Under the pieces are notes generated by a model. It was given only the letters and a program-made list of their open reading frames with translations. It was not told the origin of the DNA and did not search any database. Shown here one piece after another: positions 33,489 to 41,540 of a stretch of DNA of 64,000 nt. Position 1 is the stretch's first letter; every line of letters begins with the position of its first letter. A program made the position numbers and the translations under genes. Location: assembly GCA_947482825.1 (NCBI GenBank), contig CANKMT010000004.1, forward strand, positions 22,390-86,389, written 5' to 3'. This DNA is from Betaproteobacteria bacterium (lineage in GTDB: Bacteria > Pseudomonadota > Gammaproteobacteria > Burkholderiales > SG8-39).

Positions 33489-35875
33489 CCGCGCGCGACG
33501 AATTGCCGGTCAAGGATTCGAAGACGCGGACCCAGTCCGGCTACATCGGCAAGTCCGAGCCGCGCGCCAATGCCAAGCGCCTGCTGCAGGGGCGCGGGTC
33601 GTTCATCGACGACTTGCGTTTTCCGCGCCTGGCGCACGTGGCTTTCCTGCGCAGCCCGCATGCGCACGCGAAGATCAAGAGCATGGATTTTTCCAAGGCC
33701 CGCGCCGCGCCCGGAGTGATCGGCGTCTTCGACGGCCGCGCCGTGGCCGAATATTGCTCGCCGTGGATCGGCGTGCTCGGCCACCTCAAGGGCATCAAGT
33801 CGCCGCCGCAGTACCCGCTGGCGATCGAGCGCGCCTGCTGGCAGGGCGAAGCGGTCGCCGCCGTAGTCGCGGAAACACGCGCACAGGCAGAGGACGCAGT
33901 CGAGCTGGTTGCCGCCGAATGGGATCCGCTGCCCGCGGTGATCGACATGCACGAGTCCCTTTCGGGCAAGGTCGTGATCCACCCGGAATTCGAAGACAAC
34001 ATCTGCTTCTCTCGCCAGATCGACAATGGCGAGGTCGATGCCGCGTTCAAGAATGCCGATGTGGTGGTCGAAGAAAGCTACAGCTTCGGGCGCCACACCG
34101 GCGTGTGCCTCGAAGGCCGCGCGATCCTTGCGGACTACAACGCGGGCGAACACATGCTCACGGTGCACCACGCCACGCAGGCGCCGCACATGATGCAGGA
34201 CATCTTCTCCAAGCACCTCAACCTTCCCGAGGCGAACGTCCGCGTGATCTGCCGCGACATCGGCGGCGCCTACGGCATCAAGGTGCACGTGTACCCGGAC
34301 GAGATGTGCACCGCGGCGCTGTCGATCATGCTGCGGCGGCCGGTCAAGTTCGTGGCTGACCGGCTCGAATCGTTCCTGTCGGACATTCATGCTCGGGAAC
34401 ACAAGGTCACGGTGCGGCTCGCGGCGACCAAGGACGGCGAGATCCTCGCGTTCGACCTCGACGACCTGACCGCGATCGGGCCGTACTCGGTGTATCCGCG
34501 GACCAGCGGTATCGAGGGCAACCAGGTGGTGAACCTCACCGGCGGGCCTTACAAGCACAAGCACTACCGCGCGAGCCTCAACGTTGTGTTCACGAACAAG
34601 AACGTAACTTGCCAGTACCGTGCGGTTGGGCACCCGATCGCGGTCGCGCTCACGGAGGGCATCGTCGACTTGGCCGCGCAGAAACTCGGCATGGATCCGG
34701 CGGAATTCAGGCGCCGGAACATGATCCCCGACGACGCCTACCCTTACACAGGCGCGGCGGGCATGAAATACGAAGTGCTCACGCACCACCAGTGCCTCGA
34801 CAAGCTGCTTTCGCTCATGGACTACAAGGGGCTGCGCGCCGAGCAGGCGGAGCTACGCAAGAAGGGCGTCTATCGAGGCATCGGCCTCGCGGCGATGATC
34901 GAGGTGACCAATCCTTCACCGGCTTTCTATGGTGTTGGCGGCGCGCGCATCTCCGCGCAAGACGGCGCGACCCTGCGCCTGGAGCCCACCGGGATGCTGA
35001 CGGTGCTCTCGAGCGTGACGGAACAAGGGCAAGGCACCGAAGGAATCTTTGCGCAGATCGCGGCCACCGTGGTCGGCGTCACGATGGACAAGGTCAAGGT
35101 CATCACCGGCGACACCAGCACCACGCCCTACGGCGGCGGCACCTGGGCCTCGCGCGGCGCGGGGATCGGCGGCGAGGCCGTGCTGCAGGCCGGCAAGGCG
35201 CTGCGTTCGAACATCCTCGACATCGCCGCGGCGATCCTGAATGTGGACAAGGCAGATCTGGATATCTTCAGCAACGAGGTCATCGACCTTGCAAGCGGCG
35301 AATCGAAGCTGCCGCTGGCCGAACTGGGGCGCGTCGCCTATTTCCGGCCGGACACGCTGCCGATGAAATTCCAGTCCGAACTGATGGTCACCCGCCACTA
35401 CACGCCGCGCGAGTACGGCTTCACCTTTACCAACGGGATCCAGGCTTCGCTGGTCGAAGTCGATGTGGAGACCGGGTTCGTCAAGCTGCTGAAGCACTGG
35501 TGCGTCGAGGATTGCGGAACCGTGATCAACCCGCTGCTGGTCGACGAGCAGATCCGCGGCGGTGTGGTGCAAGGCATCGGCGCGGCGCTTTTCGAGGAGT
35601 GCCACTATTCCGAAGACGGCCAGCTGCAGAACGCCACGATGGCCGACTACCTCGTGCCGATGTCCGGCGAGATGCCGGACATCGTCTGCGGGCACGTGGA
35701 GTCGAAGACGCGCACATCCGAATTGGGCGCGAAAGGGGTTGGCGAGGCGGGCACGGCTGGTGCGCCGGGGGCGGTCATGAACGCGATCAACGACGCACTT
35801 TCGTCCTTAGGCGCGCGGGTGACGACGATGCCGTTTACGCCCGAGCGGGTCCTCGACGCATTGGGTAAGAAATAG
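33485..35875 (+). CDS. Molybdenum hydroxylase large (molybdopterin-binding) subunit
   Basis: A 796-residue catalytic subunit of the xanthine dehydrogenase family. Marks are GRGSFIDDLRFPRLAHVAFLRSPHAHA, GRHTGVCLEGRAIL, the HHATQAPHMMQDI segment and the active-site Glu in GAKGVGEAGTAGAPG. The Cu/Mo CO-dehydrogenase loop AYxCSFR is absent; that position reads CQYRAVGHPIA instead of the common YRGAGRPE. It is therefore a CoxL-like hydroxylase of an organic substrate, probably an aromatic or N-heterocyclic acid, not a CO oxidiser. The stop abuts the convergent vapC gene. Confidence 0.9.
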   Translation: MTARDELPVKDSKTRTQSGYIGKSEPRANAKRLLQGRGSFIDDLRFPRLAHVAFLRSPHAHAKIKSMDFSKARAAPGVIGVFDGRAVAEYCSPWIGVLGHLKGIKSPPQYPLAIERACWQGEAVAAVVAETRAQAEDAVELVAAEWDPLPAVIDMHESLSGKVVIHPEFEDNICFSRQIDNGEVDAAFKNADVVVEESYSFGRHTGVCLEGRAILADYNAGEHMLTVHHATQAPHMMQDIFSKHLNLPEANVRVICRDIGGAYGIKVHVYPDEMCTAALSIMLRRPVKFVADRLESFLSDIHAREHKVTVRLAATKDGEILAFDLDDLTAIGPYSVYPRTSGIEGNQVVNLTGGPYKHKHYRASLNVVFTNKNVTCQYRAVGHPIAVALTEGIVDLAAQKLGMDPAEFRRRNMIPDDAYPYTGAAGMKYEVLTHHQCLDKLLSLMDYKGLRAEQAELRKKGVYRGIGLAAMIEVTNPSPAFYGVGGARISAQDGATLRLEPTGMLTVLSSVTEQGQGTEGIFAQIAATVVGVTMDKVKVITGDTSTTPYGGGTWASRGAGIGGEAVLQAGKALRSNILDIAAAILNVDKADLDIFSNEVIDLASGESKLPLAELGRVAYFRPDTLPMKFQSELMVTRHYTPREYGFTFTNGIQASLVEVDVETGFVKLLKHWCVEDCGTVINPLLVDEQIRGGVVQGIGAALFEECHYSEDGQLQNATMADYLVPMSGEMPDIVCGHVESKTRTSELGAKGVGEAGTAGAPGAVMNAINDALSSLGARVTTMPFTPERVLDALGKK

Positions 35876-36283
35876 TCAAGGCACCACCGCGAGCGCGCTC
35901 CCGATGTCCGTCTGGGCAAAGTCGCCGCCCTTGTACAGCAGCGGCAGACCGCGCACTTTCGCGAGCGCGTAGCTGAACAGATCGCCGAAGTTCAGTCCGG
36001 CCTGGTGCCCACTGCCCCTCCCAAAAGCCACGAATGCCGCGTAGGCCGCATCCATCTCAGCCTGGCCTGGCGCGACCGTTTCGAACATCGGCAACCGAAG
36101 CAAGTCGTCCAGGAGAATCACCGCACGCTGCCCGCGCCGTCCGTGCACGACCATGCGGGTCTCCACGACACAAACAGTACTGATGAGCGACTTGCCCGCA
36201 ATCTGGATGGCTCGCAAAAACGCCTCGCGCTCGGGCTCCGCAAACGCAATCGCGACGAGGGCGGAGGTGTCCACTACGATCAT
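35876..36283 (-). CDS. vapC: VapC-type PIN-domain toxin (module 1)
   Basis: A 135-residue PIN-domain RNase. The acidic residues of the site are visible in MIVVDTSALVAIAFAEPE (first Asp), the central Glu in VVETRMVV and the late NFGDLFSYALAK (third acidic residue), followed by LLYKGGDFAQTDI. The start overlaps the antitoxin stop as ATGA. It appears intact. The module lies between the molybdenum hydroxylase operon and two further VapBC-like pairs. Confidence 0.93.
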   Translation of the reverse strand: MIVVDTSALVAIAFAEPEREAFLRAIQIAGKSLISTVCVVETRMVVHGRRGQRAVILLDDLLRLPMFETVAPGQAEMDAAYAAFVAFGRGSGHQAGLNFGDLFSYALAKVRGLPLLYKGGDFAQTDIGSALAVVP

Positions 36284-36519
36284 TTCGGCAGGCCGTGCTC
36301 GTCCCACTCCAGCGGCTCGAAAGCGTCCACGCGCTCAGGAATGCGGTCGAGCTGCGCAAGCAGCGCCGCAATGCGTTCGGCCTTGTCGGAGGATCCGGTC
36401 GTTTCATTGATAAGCCGGTCCACCGCGCGTTCGACTACCGCGGTCTTGCTCAGGCCGGTGGCCTTGGCCAACTGTTCGACTTTGCTGACTACGACGGGAT
36501 TGGCGATTTGGAGCGCCAT
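36280..36519 (-). CDS. vapB: VapB-type antitoxin (module 1)
   Basis: A 79-residue antitoxin of the PSK/VapB-type, with a DNA-binding N-terminus (MALQIANPVVVSKVEQLAKATGLSKTAVVERAVD) and a C-terminal tail WDEHGLPK that would wrap the toxin. ATG 36519 is preferred over the GTG one codon earlier because of its spacing from AGAGGTG. A 7-2-7 palindrome lies 17 bases upstream, as expected for autoregulation. Confidence 0.9.
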   Translation of the reverse strand: MALQIANPVVVSKVEQLAKATGLSKTAVVERAVDRLINETTGSSDKAERIAALLAQLDRIPERVDAFEPLEWDEHGLPK

Positions 36520-36536
36520 CACGGCACCTCTGGATC

Positions 36537-36552
36537 ATGATATCAATATCAT
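36537..36552. promoter_or_regulatory. Candidate VapB operator (module 1)
   Basis: ATGATAT-CA-ATATCAT, a perfect palindrome, sits just upstream of the first vapB start. It probably binds the VapBC complex. The AT-rich region to 36638 also holds the operator of the divergent second module. Confidence 0.6.
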
Positions 36553-36581
36553 CAATATACATTATTCGGGATGCGACGCCC

Positions 36582-36608
36582 TATATTACACAAGCTTCGT
36601 GTTATATA
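36582..36608. promoter_or_regulatory. Candidate operator of TA module 2
   Basis: TATATTACAC, seven-base centre AAGCTTC, GTGTTATATA: arms match at nine of ten positions. It lies 30 bases before the second antitoxin ATG and is likely its autoregulatory site. Confidence 0.55.
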
Positions 36609-36638
36609 TGACTCCTTGCCTGCCTTGAAGCCCACTCG

Positions 36639-36881
36639 ATGAAAAACGTCACGATCAGTCTCGACGAGGAAACCGCCGCTTGGGCGCGAGTCTATGCCGC
36701 GAAAAAAAACGTCAGCCTTTCGCGCTACGTAGGCGAATTGCTGCACGAGCGCATGCGCGAGTCGCGCGAATACGAGGAATCGATGCGTCGCTTCCTCGCG
36801 CAAAAGCCGGTGAAACTGGAAAAGCCCGGCGGGCGCTACCCCACGCGGGACGAGACCCATGACCGCACTCGTCTTCGTTGA
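36639..36881 (+). CDS. Ribbon-helix-helix antitoxin (module 2)
   Basis: An 80-residue protein beginning MKNVTISLDEETAAWARVYAAKK and NVSLSRYVGELLHERM, the beta-strand and two helices of a ribbon-helix-helix DNA-binding domain (CopG/MetJ-like). The tail EYEESMRRFLAQKPVKLEKPGG is the toxin-binding part. It overlaps the downstream PIN toxin gene by 23 bases, so the two are co-translated. This family pairs with PIN toxins in many proteobacteria. Confidence 0.9.
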   Translation: MKNVTISLDEETAAWARVYAAKKNVSLSRYVGELLHERMRESREYEESMRRFLAQKPVKLEKPGGRYPTRDETHDRTRLR

Positions 36882-37362
36882 CACCAACGTCCTGCTCTAC
36901 GCCCAAGACGAATCCGAGCCCGCCAAGCGCCCGCGAGCGCGGGAATGGCTCGAATACCTTTGGCGCGAGCGGCGGGGCCGGATGAGCATGCAGGTGTTGT
37001 CCGAGTACTACGTCAACCTGAAACGCATGGCCGGGTCGCGACTCACGACTCAAGAAGCCTGGGAGAGCGCGTCGAACTACTTTGCATGGAAGCCGCTCCA
37101 GGCAGACGAGGCGCTGCTGCGCCGCGCCCGGGAAATCGAGCAGCGCTATCTCATCAACTGGTGGGATTGCATGGTGGTCGGAGCCGCGCAGGCGCAGGAC
37201 TGCGATCTGCTGCTGACCGAAGACCTGCAGGACGGTGCGATTTTCGGAAGCGTCACGGTGAGAAGCCCGTTTACGCTCTCCGTGGAAGACCGCACCGAGG
37301 CCTATACGGCGCGGCCGGTTCCCGCATCCCGCCATAAGTCGCGGGGCCGGCCCAAGCGCTGA
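36859..37362 (+). CDS. PIN-domain toxin (module 2)
   Basis: A 167-residue PIN protein: LVFVDTNVLLYAQD (first Asp), VLSEYYVNLKR (Glu), and the NWWDCMVVGAAQAQDCDLLLTEDLQDG strand with the other acidic residues. It is about 30 residues longer than common VapC, ending in a basic tail (RHKSRGRPKR) that may bind RNA. The module is divergent from module 1 and convergent with module 3. Intact reading frame. Confidence 0.92.
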   Translation: MTALVFVDTNVLLYAQDESEPAKRPRAREWLEYLWRERRGRMSMQVLSEYYVNLKRMAGSRLTTQEAWESASNYFAWKPLQADEALLRRAREIEQRYLINWWDCMVVGAAQAQDCDLLLTEDLQDGAIFGSVTVRSPFTLSVEDRTEAYTARPVPASRHKSRGRPKR

Positions 37363-37413
37363 AGCAATCCCCCGCCCTCAGGCCGTGGGTCTCTTTCAGC
37401 TTCGTCGGAATTT

Positions 37414-37848
37414 TCACGCCGGGATCCGAACGTCCCCGGGAATGGTTGGGAAACCCGCCGTGCGAAAATGCACGTCGAAAGCGAAGGCGTGGCGGATCCT
37501 GGCCTGCCGCATGAGAGCGAAACTCGTTGCGTCCACGAAACTGAAGGCGTGTTCGGAGTACTGCTCGAGAATCCCATAGGCTTGCTGCTCCAGATGCTCG
37601 GTCACGTACACGCGCTCGAGCTTCTTGCTGTGCGCCAGGGTGTCGAGAAACCGTTTCGCCTCCCGGTAACCCTTGGTAATACGCAGAAGCGTGTAGGTTT
37701 CTCCGATCACGAGGTTGGAAGTCACCAGCGATCGGCAGCGCTCCAGAATCACGGGAAACACTCGACGCGCCGCAGCGTGATGCGCATCGTCGCCGACTTG
37801 AATCGCAAACCATGCGCCGGTGTCGATAAACACCCGGCCGAGATTCAC
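37414..37848 (-). CDS. vapC: VapC-type PIN-domain toxin (module 3)
   Basis: A 144-residue PIN toxin: VFIDTGAWFAIQVGDDAHH (first Asp), NLVIGETYTLL (Glu), and SFVDATSFALMRQARIRHAFAFDVHF (late acidic residues). The pattern is the long-known VapC group that pairs with CopG-type antitoxins. It overlaps the antitoxin gene by four bases (ATGA). The ORF is intact. It converges with module 2's toxin, about 50 bases apart; that gap contains a 17-base identity with livF. Confidence 0.92.
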   Translation of the reverse strand: MNLGRVFIDTGAWFAIQVGDDAHHAAARRVFPVILERCRSLVTSNLVIGETYTLLRITKGYREAKRFLDTLAHSKKLERVYVTEHLEQQAYGILEQYSEHAFSFVDATSFALMRQARIRHAFAFDVHFRTAGFPTIPGDVRIPA

Positions 37849-38093
37849 CGGCCGCGATTCCGCTTGGCTTCTCCGAGATGGGAATCGTGACGCCGCGAGA
37901 CGTCCTTGCGACCGATCCGGCCTGCCTGACCAACGAGTTCGAGCAGGGGGTCGCCATTGCCCGCCTCCCGGCGTTGCAGAACCGACTCGACTCCCTCGCG
38001 GACCAGTGTGGACTTCGACACTCCCAGCCGGCGCGCCAAGGCCTCCAGACGCCGGTCCTGCTCCTCGCTTAAAAGTATCTGCACGCGGGTCAC
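37845..38093 (-). CDS. vapB: CopG-type (ribbon-helix-helix) antitoxin (module 3)
   Basis: An 82-residue protein starting at a GTG that gives MTRVQILLSEEQDRRLEAL and ARRLGVSKSTLVREGVESVL, a ribbon-helix-helix fold. The C-terminal basic tail binds the toxin. Upstream in-frame ATGs exist but would add residues that do not fit the fold. It is the first gene of the third TA pair. Only about 100 bases separate its start from the livF stop on the same strand; nothing else is seen in that gap. Confidence 0.82.
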   Translation of the reverse strand: MTRVQILLSEEQDRRLEALARRLGVSKSTLVREGVESVLQRREAGNGDPLLELVGQAGRIGRKDVSRRHDSHLGEAKRNRGR

Positions 38094-38197
38094 GATCGTC
38101 TTGCTCCGTCTTCTGGTGTGTAAGGGGATTCCAACGTTACGCACCGGGTCCGGAGCGTCAAGAACATCGGCCGGTACCACCAATGGCCTTGCGCATT

Positions 38198-38932
38198 TCA
38201 GGCCGTTCCGAGATAGTAGTTCTTCACAAGGTCGTTGGTTTCGAGGTCCATCACGGACTTGCCTTCGAACACGATCTCACCGTGCACAATGATGTAGCCG
38301 CGATCCGCGATCCGGATCGCCTGGTGGAAATTCTGCTCCGCCATCAGCACGGTGAGCCCGTGGGTCTCTTTCAGTTGCTTGATCATGGTCACTGTGTTCG
38401 AGACGAGCAGCGGCGACAGCCCGACCGAAGGCTCGTCCACCAGCAGGAGCTTCGGCGAAGACATCAAAGCCCGCGCGATGGCGAGCATCTGCTGCTGGCC
38501 GCCCGACATCGAGCCGGCGAGCTGCTTGCGGCGCTCCCTCAGCACATCGAAAGTCTCGTAGCAAAGGGCGAGGTTCTTGTCGATGTCCTTGCGCGCCGCG
38601 GGCCGGAAGGCGCCAAGGAGCAGGTTCTCCTCGACCGTGAGCTTGGGGAAGAGCCGCCGGCCCTCCGGGACCAGCGCGACGCCAAGGCCCACGATTTCCT
38701 CCGTGGAAAGCTTCGTGAGGTCGTGCCTTGCGCCGTTCATGGTCAGCACGATCTCGCCCTTGGTCGGCCGCACGATGCCCATCACGCATTTCATCAGCGT
38801 GCTCTTGCCGTTGCCGTTGGTGCCCAGCAACGCCACTGTTTCGCCTTCGCGGATGCCAACGGAAACGCCCTGCAAGGCGCGCACTGCGCCGTAGCCGGCA
38901 TCCACCCCGCGGAGGTCGAGTTCAAGCGCCAA
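38198..38932 (-). CDS. livF: Branched-chain/amide ABC transporter ATPase LivF
   Basis: A 244-residue ATPase: Walker A LGTNGNGKST, signature MSGGQQQML, Walker B LLLVDEPSVGLSP, and the LivF hallmark GRRLFPKLTVEENLLLGAF. No ATG fits; the TTG at 38932, overlapping the livG stop by 11 bases, gives MALELDLRGVDAGYG, the normal start. It energises the Liv importer with LivG. It is the last gene of the liv operon. Confidence 0.92.
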   Translation of the reverse strand: MALELDLRGVDAGYGAVRALQGVSVGIREGETVALLGTNGNGKSTLMKCVMGIVRPTKGEIVLTMNGARHDLTKLSTEEIVGLGVALVPEGRRLFPKLTVEENLLLGAFRPAARKDIDKNLALCYETFDVLRERRKQLAGSMSGGQQQMLAIARALMSSPKLLLVDEPSVGLSPLLVSNTVTMIKQLKETHGLTVLMAEQNFHQAIRIADRGYIIVHGEIVFEGKSVMDLETNDLVKNYYLGTA

Positions 38933-39674
38933 GGTAGGCTCGCTGCACGTCGGGGTTCTCGACGATCGACTCGGGCGTGCCTTCGCAAATGATGCGACCG
39001 GCATCGAGACAGATGAGGCGCTGCGAAAATTTCATCACCGCCTGCATGATGTGCTCGATCATGATGATCGAGATGCCCGTGGCATTGAGCTTGAAAAGGA
39101 TCTCGAGCACTTCGCTGATCTCGTTGGACGACAGCCCGGCCATGGCCTCGTCCGAGATCAAGAGGCGAGGACGCGCCGCCATCGCGCGGGCCAGTTCCAT
39201 CTTGCGCAACTCCACCTGCGAGAGGCGATTCGAGCGCGTATCGGCCTTGTCAGCCAGGCCCATGCCCTTGAGGATCTCCATGGCTTCGCCGCGGGTGTCG
39301 GCCAGGTGGAGCGACCCGCTGTGCGCAACGTACTCCAGCGGCACGACCAGGTTCTCCAGCACCGACATGCTGCCGAAAGGCCGCGGGATCTGGAAGCTGC
39401 GCGCGATGCCGCGCCGCGTGCGCAGGTAGGCCGGCAGCCGGGAAATTTCCTCGCCGTCGAAACGGATACTGCCGCCGTCGTTCGTCAGCGCGCCCGAGAT
39501 GCAGTTGATCAGCGTGGTCTTACCCGAGCCGTTGGGTCCGATGAGGCCGAAGCGTTCGCCCTTGCCGACGTCGATGCTCACGCCGTCCAGCGCCGTGAAG
39601 CCGCCGAAATGCTTGGACACGCCGTTGATTTCCAGGAGGGCGTTCGTTGGCGGGCTTGAATCCGCGGGCTTCAC
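38922..39674 (-). CDS. livG: Branched-chain/amide ABC transporter ATPase LivG
   Basis: A 250-residue ATPase with Walker A IGPNGSGKTTL, Walker B RLLISDEAMAGLS and the LivG-type switch region IIMIEHIMQAVM. The signature is altered: LSQVELRKM in place of LSYGQQRR, so this subunit may be the catalytically weaker partner. The GTG start overlaps the livM stop as GTGA and yields MKPADSSPP before the fold begins. It pairs with LivF on the LivHM channel. Confidence 0.9.
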   Translation of the reverse strand: MKPADSSPPTNALLEINGVSKHFGGFTALDGVSIDVGKGERFGLIGPNGSGKTTLINCISGALTNDGGSIRFDGEEISRLPAYLRTRRGIARSFQIPRPFGSMSVLENLVVPLEYVAHSGSLHLADTRGEAMEILKGMGLADKADTRSNRLSQVELRKMELARAMAARPRLLISDEAMAGLSSNEISEVLEILFKLNATGISIIMIEHIMQAVMKFSQRLICLDAGRIICEGTPESIVENPDVQRAYLGA

Positions 39675-40612
39675 TCGTCGCCTTTCTTCAGCACGTAGCG
39701 GCGCCAGAGCCCCAGGACGCCCTCGGGCGCCGCGACTACGAACACAACGAGCATCACGCCAACCACCAGCACGTTCATCTCGGAAGAAATCGTCACCGTG
39801 ACGATTTGTTGCACGCTGCCGAGCAGGATCGCGCCGATTACCGGTCCGATCCAGTGCGCGGTGCCGCCGATGATCGGCATCGCCAGCGCGTTGACCGCAT
39901 AGTTGAGGCTGAACGCCGAGGACGGCTCGATGAACGAGAGGTACTGCGCGAACGGCGCGCCCGCCGCGCCCATGAGCGCGCCGGAAACGGTAGCCGCAGC
40001 AAGCTTCAGCTTCAGCGTGGGCACGCCCGAGCACTCGGCGGCGCCTTCGTTGTCGCGGATCGCGCGCAGGCCGCGCCCGATCCAGCCAGTCTGGATATAG
40101 CGCGCGATGGCCACTGCGATGAGCACGATGCCGGTCATCACGAAAAACAGCCACTGTGTGTAATTCGTGAAGTGCAACGGTATCTCGGTCGGGCGCAGGA
40201 TCGGCAGGCCCTTGGCGCCGCCGACATACGTCCAGTTCATCACCACGGTCTCGAGGATGATCGTGATCGCGATCGTGGCGATCGAAAAGAAGATCCCCCG
40301 CAACCTGAGGGTCAACAGCCCCACGCCGAGGCCGAGCAGGCCCGCGGTCGCCGCACCGGCCAGGATTTGCAGGCCGAGGGGCAGCGCGACCGCCTTGTAC
40401 AGCGCCACCGCGCTGTAGGCGCCCACGGCGAAAAACGCGCCAGTGCCGAAATTCACGTAGCCGGCGAACCCGCCGAGGATGTTCCAGGCCGTGGCGAGCA
40501 CGATGAACTGGAGCACCACGAAGCCGGCGAAGTAAAAGTACTCGAGGCGCACGAACATCGGCGCGATGGCCGCGATCGCCAGCAACAGGAGCGCGCCGAG
40601 AAAAAATCTCAT
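39671..40612 (-). CDS. livM: Branched-chain/amide ABC transporter permease LivM
   Basis: A 313-residue membrane protein with about eight to nine helices. The LivM hallmark TAWNILGGFAGYVNFGTGAFFAVGAY is present near residue 42-67, and the cytoplasmic loop GRGLRAIRDNEGAAECSG serves as the EAA-like coupling helix. It is 19 bases downstream of livH. The channel is formed with LivH; the ligand is set by the binding protein encoded upstream. Confidence 0.93.
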   Translation of the reverse strand: MRFFLGALLLLAIAAIAPMFVRLEYFYFAGFVVLQFIVLATAWNILGGFAGYVNFGTGAFFAVGAYSAVALYKAVALPLGLQILAGAATAGLLGLGVGLLTLRLRGIFFSIATIAITIILETVVMNWTYVGGAKGLPILRPTEIPLHFTNYTQWLFFVMTGIVLIAVAIARYIQTGWIGRGLRAIRDNEGAAECSGVPTLKLKLAAATVSGALMGAAGAPFAQYLSFIEPSSAFSLNYAVNALAMPIIGGTAHWIGPVIGAILLGSVQQIVTVTISSEMNVLVVGVMLVVFVVAAPEGVLGLWRRYVLKKGDE

Positions 40613-40631
40613 GGGGCCGGCACGGCGGACT

Positions 40632-41501
40632 TCATCGCCCGAACAGTCCCGCAGGGCGCACGCCCAGAACGACGAGCAGGATCCCGAAAGCCACCGCCGG
40701 CGCCCAGGCGGTGCCCACCGAAGAAAGCACCAGCGACTCGGCCACCCCCAGAATCAGGCCGGCCACCAGGGTGCCGCTCATGCTGCCCATGCCCGCGAGC
40801 ACGACGACGCAGAACGTGCGGCCGATGTACAGGCGGTCGAGGTTCGGGTCGACCGGGCCGACGATGATCAGCAGGGCGCCAGCCAGCGCACAGGTCGCAG
40901 TGGCGATCCCGAAAGCCCATCGCTTGATCCGCACCGGATCGGCACCCATGAGGCGCAGCGCGCCCTCATCCTGCGCCACGGCCTTGATCGCCCGGCCGGT
41001 GAACGTTTTCGAAAGGTAGAGGGCAAGCGATGTCGTCAGCGCAAGCGCAACGCCGAACGCCACGATCATTCGCTTCGGGATGCGCACGTCGCCAATCTCC
41101 ACGGCGGTGCCGATGTAGTCGGCTTCCACCATGCGCTGATCAACGCCGAACGCGAGGATCAGCCCCACCTGCACGATGAACGCGATGCCGAAGAAAAAGG
41201 CAATGCCGCGCACGCCGAGGTCGGTGCCCCGGCGCTCGAAGGTCATGTAGTAGAACTGGTAGACCCCCAGGCCGAAAACGAAGAACATCGGCATGAGCAG
41301 GACGCCGGCGACAAGCGGGTCCATTCCGTACCCGACCAAGGCATAAGTTGCGTACGCGCCGAGGACGAGGAAAGCAGGGTGCGCCACGTGCGGCACGTCG
41401 AGCAGCCCGAATGAAATCGAGAGCCCGACGCTCACCGCGGCATAAAAGCACCCAAGAAGCAGCCCGGAAAGGACCGCCTCGAGAAGTAGCTGAACGTCCA
41501 G
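40632..41501 (-). CDS. livH: Branched-chain/amide ABC transporter permease LivH
   Basis: A 289-residue permease if read from CTG 41501; from GTG 41435 it would lack its first helix (267 residues). The extra region reads LDVQLLLEAVLSGLLLGCFYAA, the standard LivH N-terminus, and no ATG, GTG or TTG occurs between the upstream stop and it. So either CTG is the start or translation is coupled without a usual codon. Later marks are SISFGLLDVPHVAHPAFLVLGAY and AVAQDEGALRLMGADP. It forms the channel with LivM. Confidence 0.85.
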   Translation of the reverse strand: MDVQLLLEAVLSGLLLGCFYAAVSVGLSISFGLLDVPHVAHPAFLVLGAYATYALVGYGMDPLVAGVLLMPMFFVFGLGVYQFYYMTFERRGTDLGVRGIAFFFGIAFIVQVGLILAFGVDQRMVEADYIGTAVEIGDVRIPKRMIVAFGVALALTTSLALYLSKTFTGRAIKAVAQDEGALRLMGADPVRIKRWAFGIATATCALAGALLIIVGPVDPNLDRLYIGRTFCVVVLAGMGSMSGTLVAGLILGVAESLVLSSVGTAWAPAVAFGILLVVLGVRPAGLFGR

Positions 41502-41540
41502 GGTAGTAAGGGTCGTTGGAGCCCGCGGTTCCCTAGACCC

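Noticed and set aside
33485..35875. Aerobic carbon monoxide dehydrogenase
   Set aside because: Gene order is coxMSL-like, but the large subunit lacks the AYxCSFR active-site loop of true CO dehydrogenases.
37382..37398. 17-base identity between this gap and livF (38358-38374)
   Set aside because: The shared string CCGTGGGTCTCTTTCAG has no flanking similarity long enough to show a duplicated gene fragment; chance or a very small copy cannot be told apart.
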